From NCBI GenBank assembly GCA_028829895.1, contig CM054180.1, forward strand, positions 105,727,635-105,791,634: 64,000 nt of DNA, written 5' to 3'. The notes below the pieces were generated by a model. That model ran no database searches, had not been told where the DNA came from, and was given only the letters and a program-made list of their open reading frames with translations. This stretch comes from Sinotaia quadrata. Lineage: Eukaryota; Mollusca; Gastropoda; Architaenioglossa; Viviparidae. Below, piece by piece: positions 62,944 through 64,000 of this stretch. Positions within the stretch are counted from its first letter, which is position 1. Every line of letters begins with the position of its first letter. Both the position numbers and the translations under genes were made by a program.

Positions 62944-63600
62944 AATATAGAAAAGACTTTTTGGGCTAAGATATAATATAGGTCAAATGGGAACTAACTG
63001 AAATGTATACTTTTATACTTGTAAATATGACCTTGACCCTTAGTGAGTCAAACCTGATCTGTATGAATGACTATATCAATGAGGAAATCAGAAATCTGAG
63101 TGGATTAGCGCATGTTCAGAAGTAGGCATGAGAGAATACCTTGATCATTAGGTCAGAATGTGTTGTAACATTATGGGAAATAGGTAATAAGTGCAAGAGA
63201 TGAATGGAAAATTAATTACTTCTCTCACAGCCAGAAAGGTTCATTTTGTTAATTACATTACAGTATAATACTTTTGTTAAACAAAATTTCATGTCATGTA
63301 TGTTTTAATCTATGTTCTTTTTTCAGTTTAGTGGAATTGTGATCAGAAAGGAATTTAGCATTGACACAAAAACAGTATCAATTTTAGTGTAGCAAAATAC
63401 TTATTACCGCATTTGTTATTTGCAGGATATCTTTGTTGTTCCCTTAGTCCTTCCTTTGTTCGTTCATTCATTTCAATTCTATTTGATTTGGAATTGGTGC
63501 TGGGTTGTCATATTCCTTTGATAAATTGATAGAACTATGCATCTTCTTAGCAAGGTTGTATGAGAGAGCTCATAACATGATTGGTGATCAACACATCATG
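62944..63600. other. Spacer beyond the D duplication unit
   Basis: No longer similar to C. No exon seen, including none resembling gene A exon 4. Confidence 0.4.
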
Positions 63601-63603
63601 ACC

Positions 63604-63612
63604 GGTGTGTGT

Positions 63613-63666
<54 letters not shown>
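63604..63666. repeat. (GT)n microsatellite
   Basis: About 31 GT units with one GAGT interruption. Confidence 0.93.
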
Positions 63667-63667
<1 letters not shown>

Positions 63668-64000
63668 TGCACATAGCGAAATCCAAAAAGTTAACTTTAC
63701 CTGGCAGTGAAAACTAGATATGTGCACCATAAGACTTGTTTGTTAAGAGTGCATTCTATTTTCCATACACATTTATGAGAAACTAAAGAGTGTGAAAAGA
63801 AAGGGAGAAACATTATAGAAGAGACATAAACTTTCCTTGGGAGAAAATTAGGAGATTAGGAATTGAAAATGTAATTGTGAATTGTAATTTGATTGTTTTC
63901 TAAATTTTAAACTTTATTTTATATAAAGTTTGTATTAATTTTTCACTCATGTTTGTGTCATTCCTGTCATCTTCACTTTGTGTTTAATTCACAAATGTAG

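Overview
The window looks like a molluscan, most likely heterobranch gastropod (pond-snail type), nuclear genome. Split genes with GT-AG introns, long (ATCT)n and (CA)n microsatellites, decayed LINE, gypsy and hAT elements, and above all several copies of a receptor of the GRL101 type support this. GRL101 is the LDL-receptor-like, leucine-rich-repeat GPCR first described in the snail Lymnaea. The species call is inference; nothing in the window names the organism.

Four GRL101-like loci are present. Locus A (minus strand, 21,419 down to 610) can be rebuilt as a complete five-exon coding sequence of about 1,326 residues: signal peptide, CUB-like region, second CUB-like region, LDLa, C-type lectin-like domain, LDLa modules, leucine-rich repeats and seven membrane helices. 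Its splice phases join without a break. Locus B (plus strand, 32,777-42,987) is a diverged relative with three exons visible; the signal peptide and CUB-like exons are not found. Loci C (48,292-50,398) and D (59,073-61,175), both minus strand, are represented only by the large terminal exon (LDLa-LRR-7TM). C is a pseudogene with a stop codon at the conserved TM3 cysteine and a 4-base insertion. D is an open 690-codon stretch whose upstream exons, if any, lie beyond the window.

Layout: 0-21.4 kb is gene A, whose introns are packed with minisatellites, two inverted copies of a dispersed repeat (called R2 here), copies of a second dispersed repeat (R1), a gypsy reverse-transcriptase remnant and a hAT transposase remnant. 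21.4-32.7 kb is repeat-rich spacer with a 2.8 kb R1 copy and several minisatellite arrays. 32.7-43 kb is gene B, interrupted by R1 copies and a LINE. 43-46.9 kb is spacer. 46.9-51.3 kb and 57.3-62.9 kb are paralogous duplication units holding C and D, separated by a broken repeat-borne protein gene, two LINE remnants and minisatellites. D's unit also carries an 836 bp solo-LTR-like insertion that is absent from the A and C units.

The most interesting biology is in the receptors. B keeps the rhodopsin-class switch motifs (LDRF, FxxCWFP, NPFLY), while A, C and D have all three altered (IDQV, SCFP, LTTxLY) but keep the membrane fold, the TM2 aspartate and the full ectodomain. This suggests a subfamily that has left canonical class A activation.
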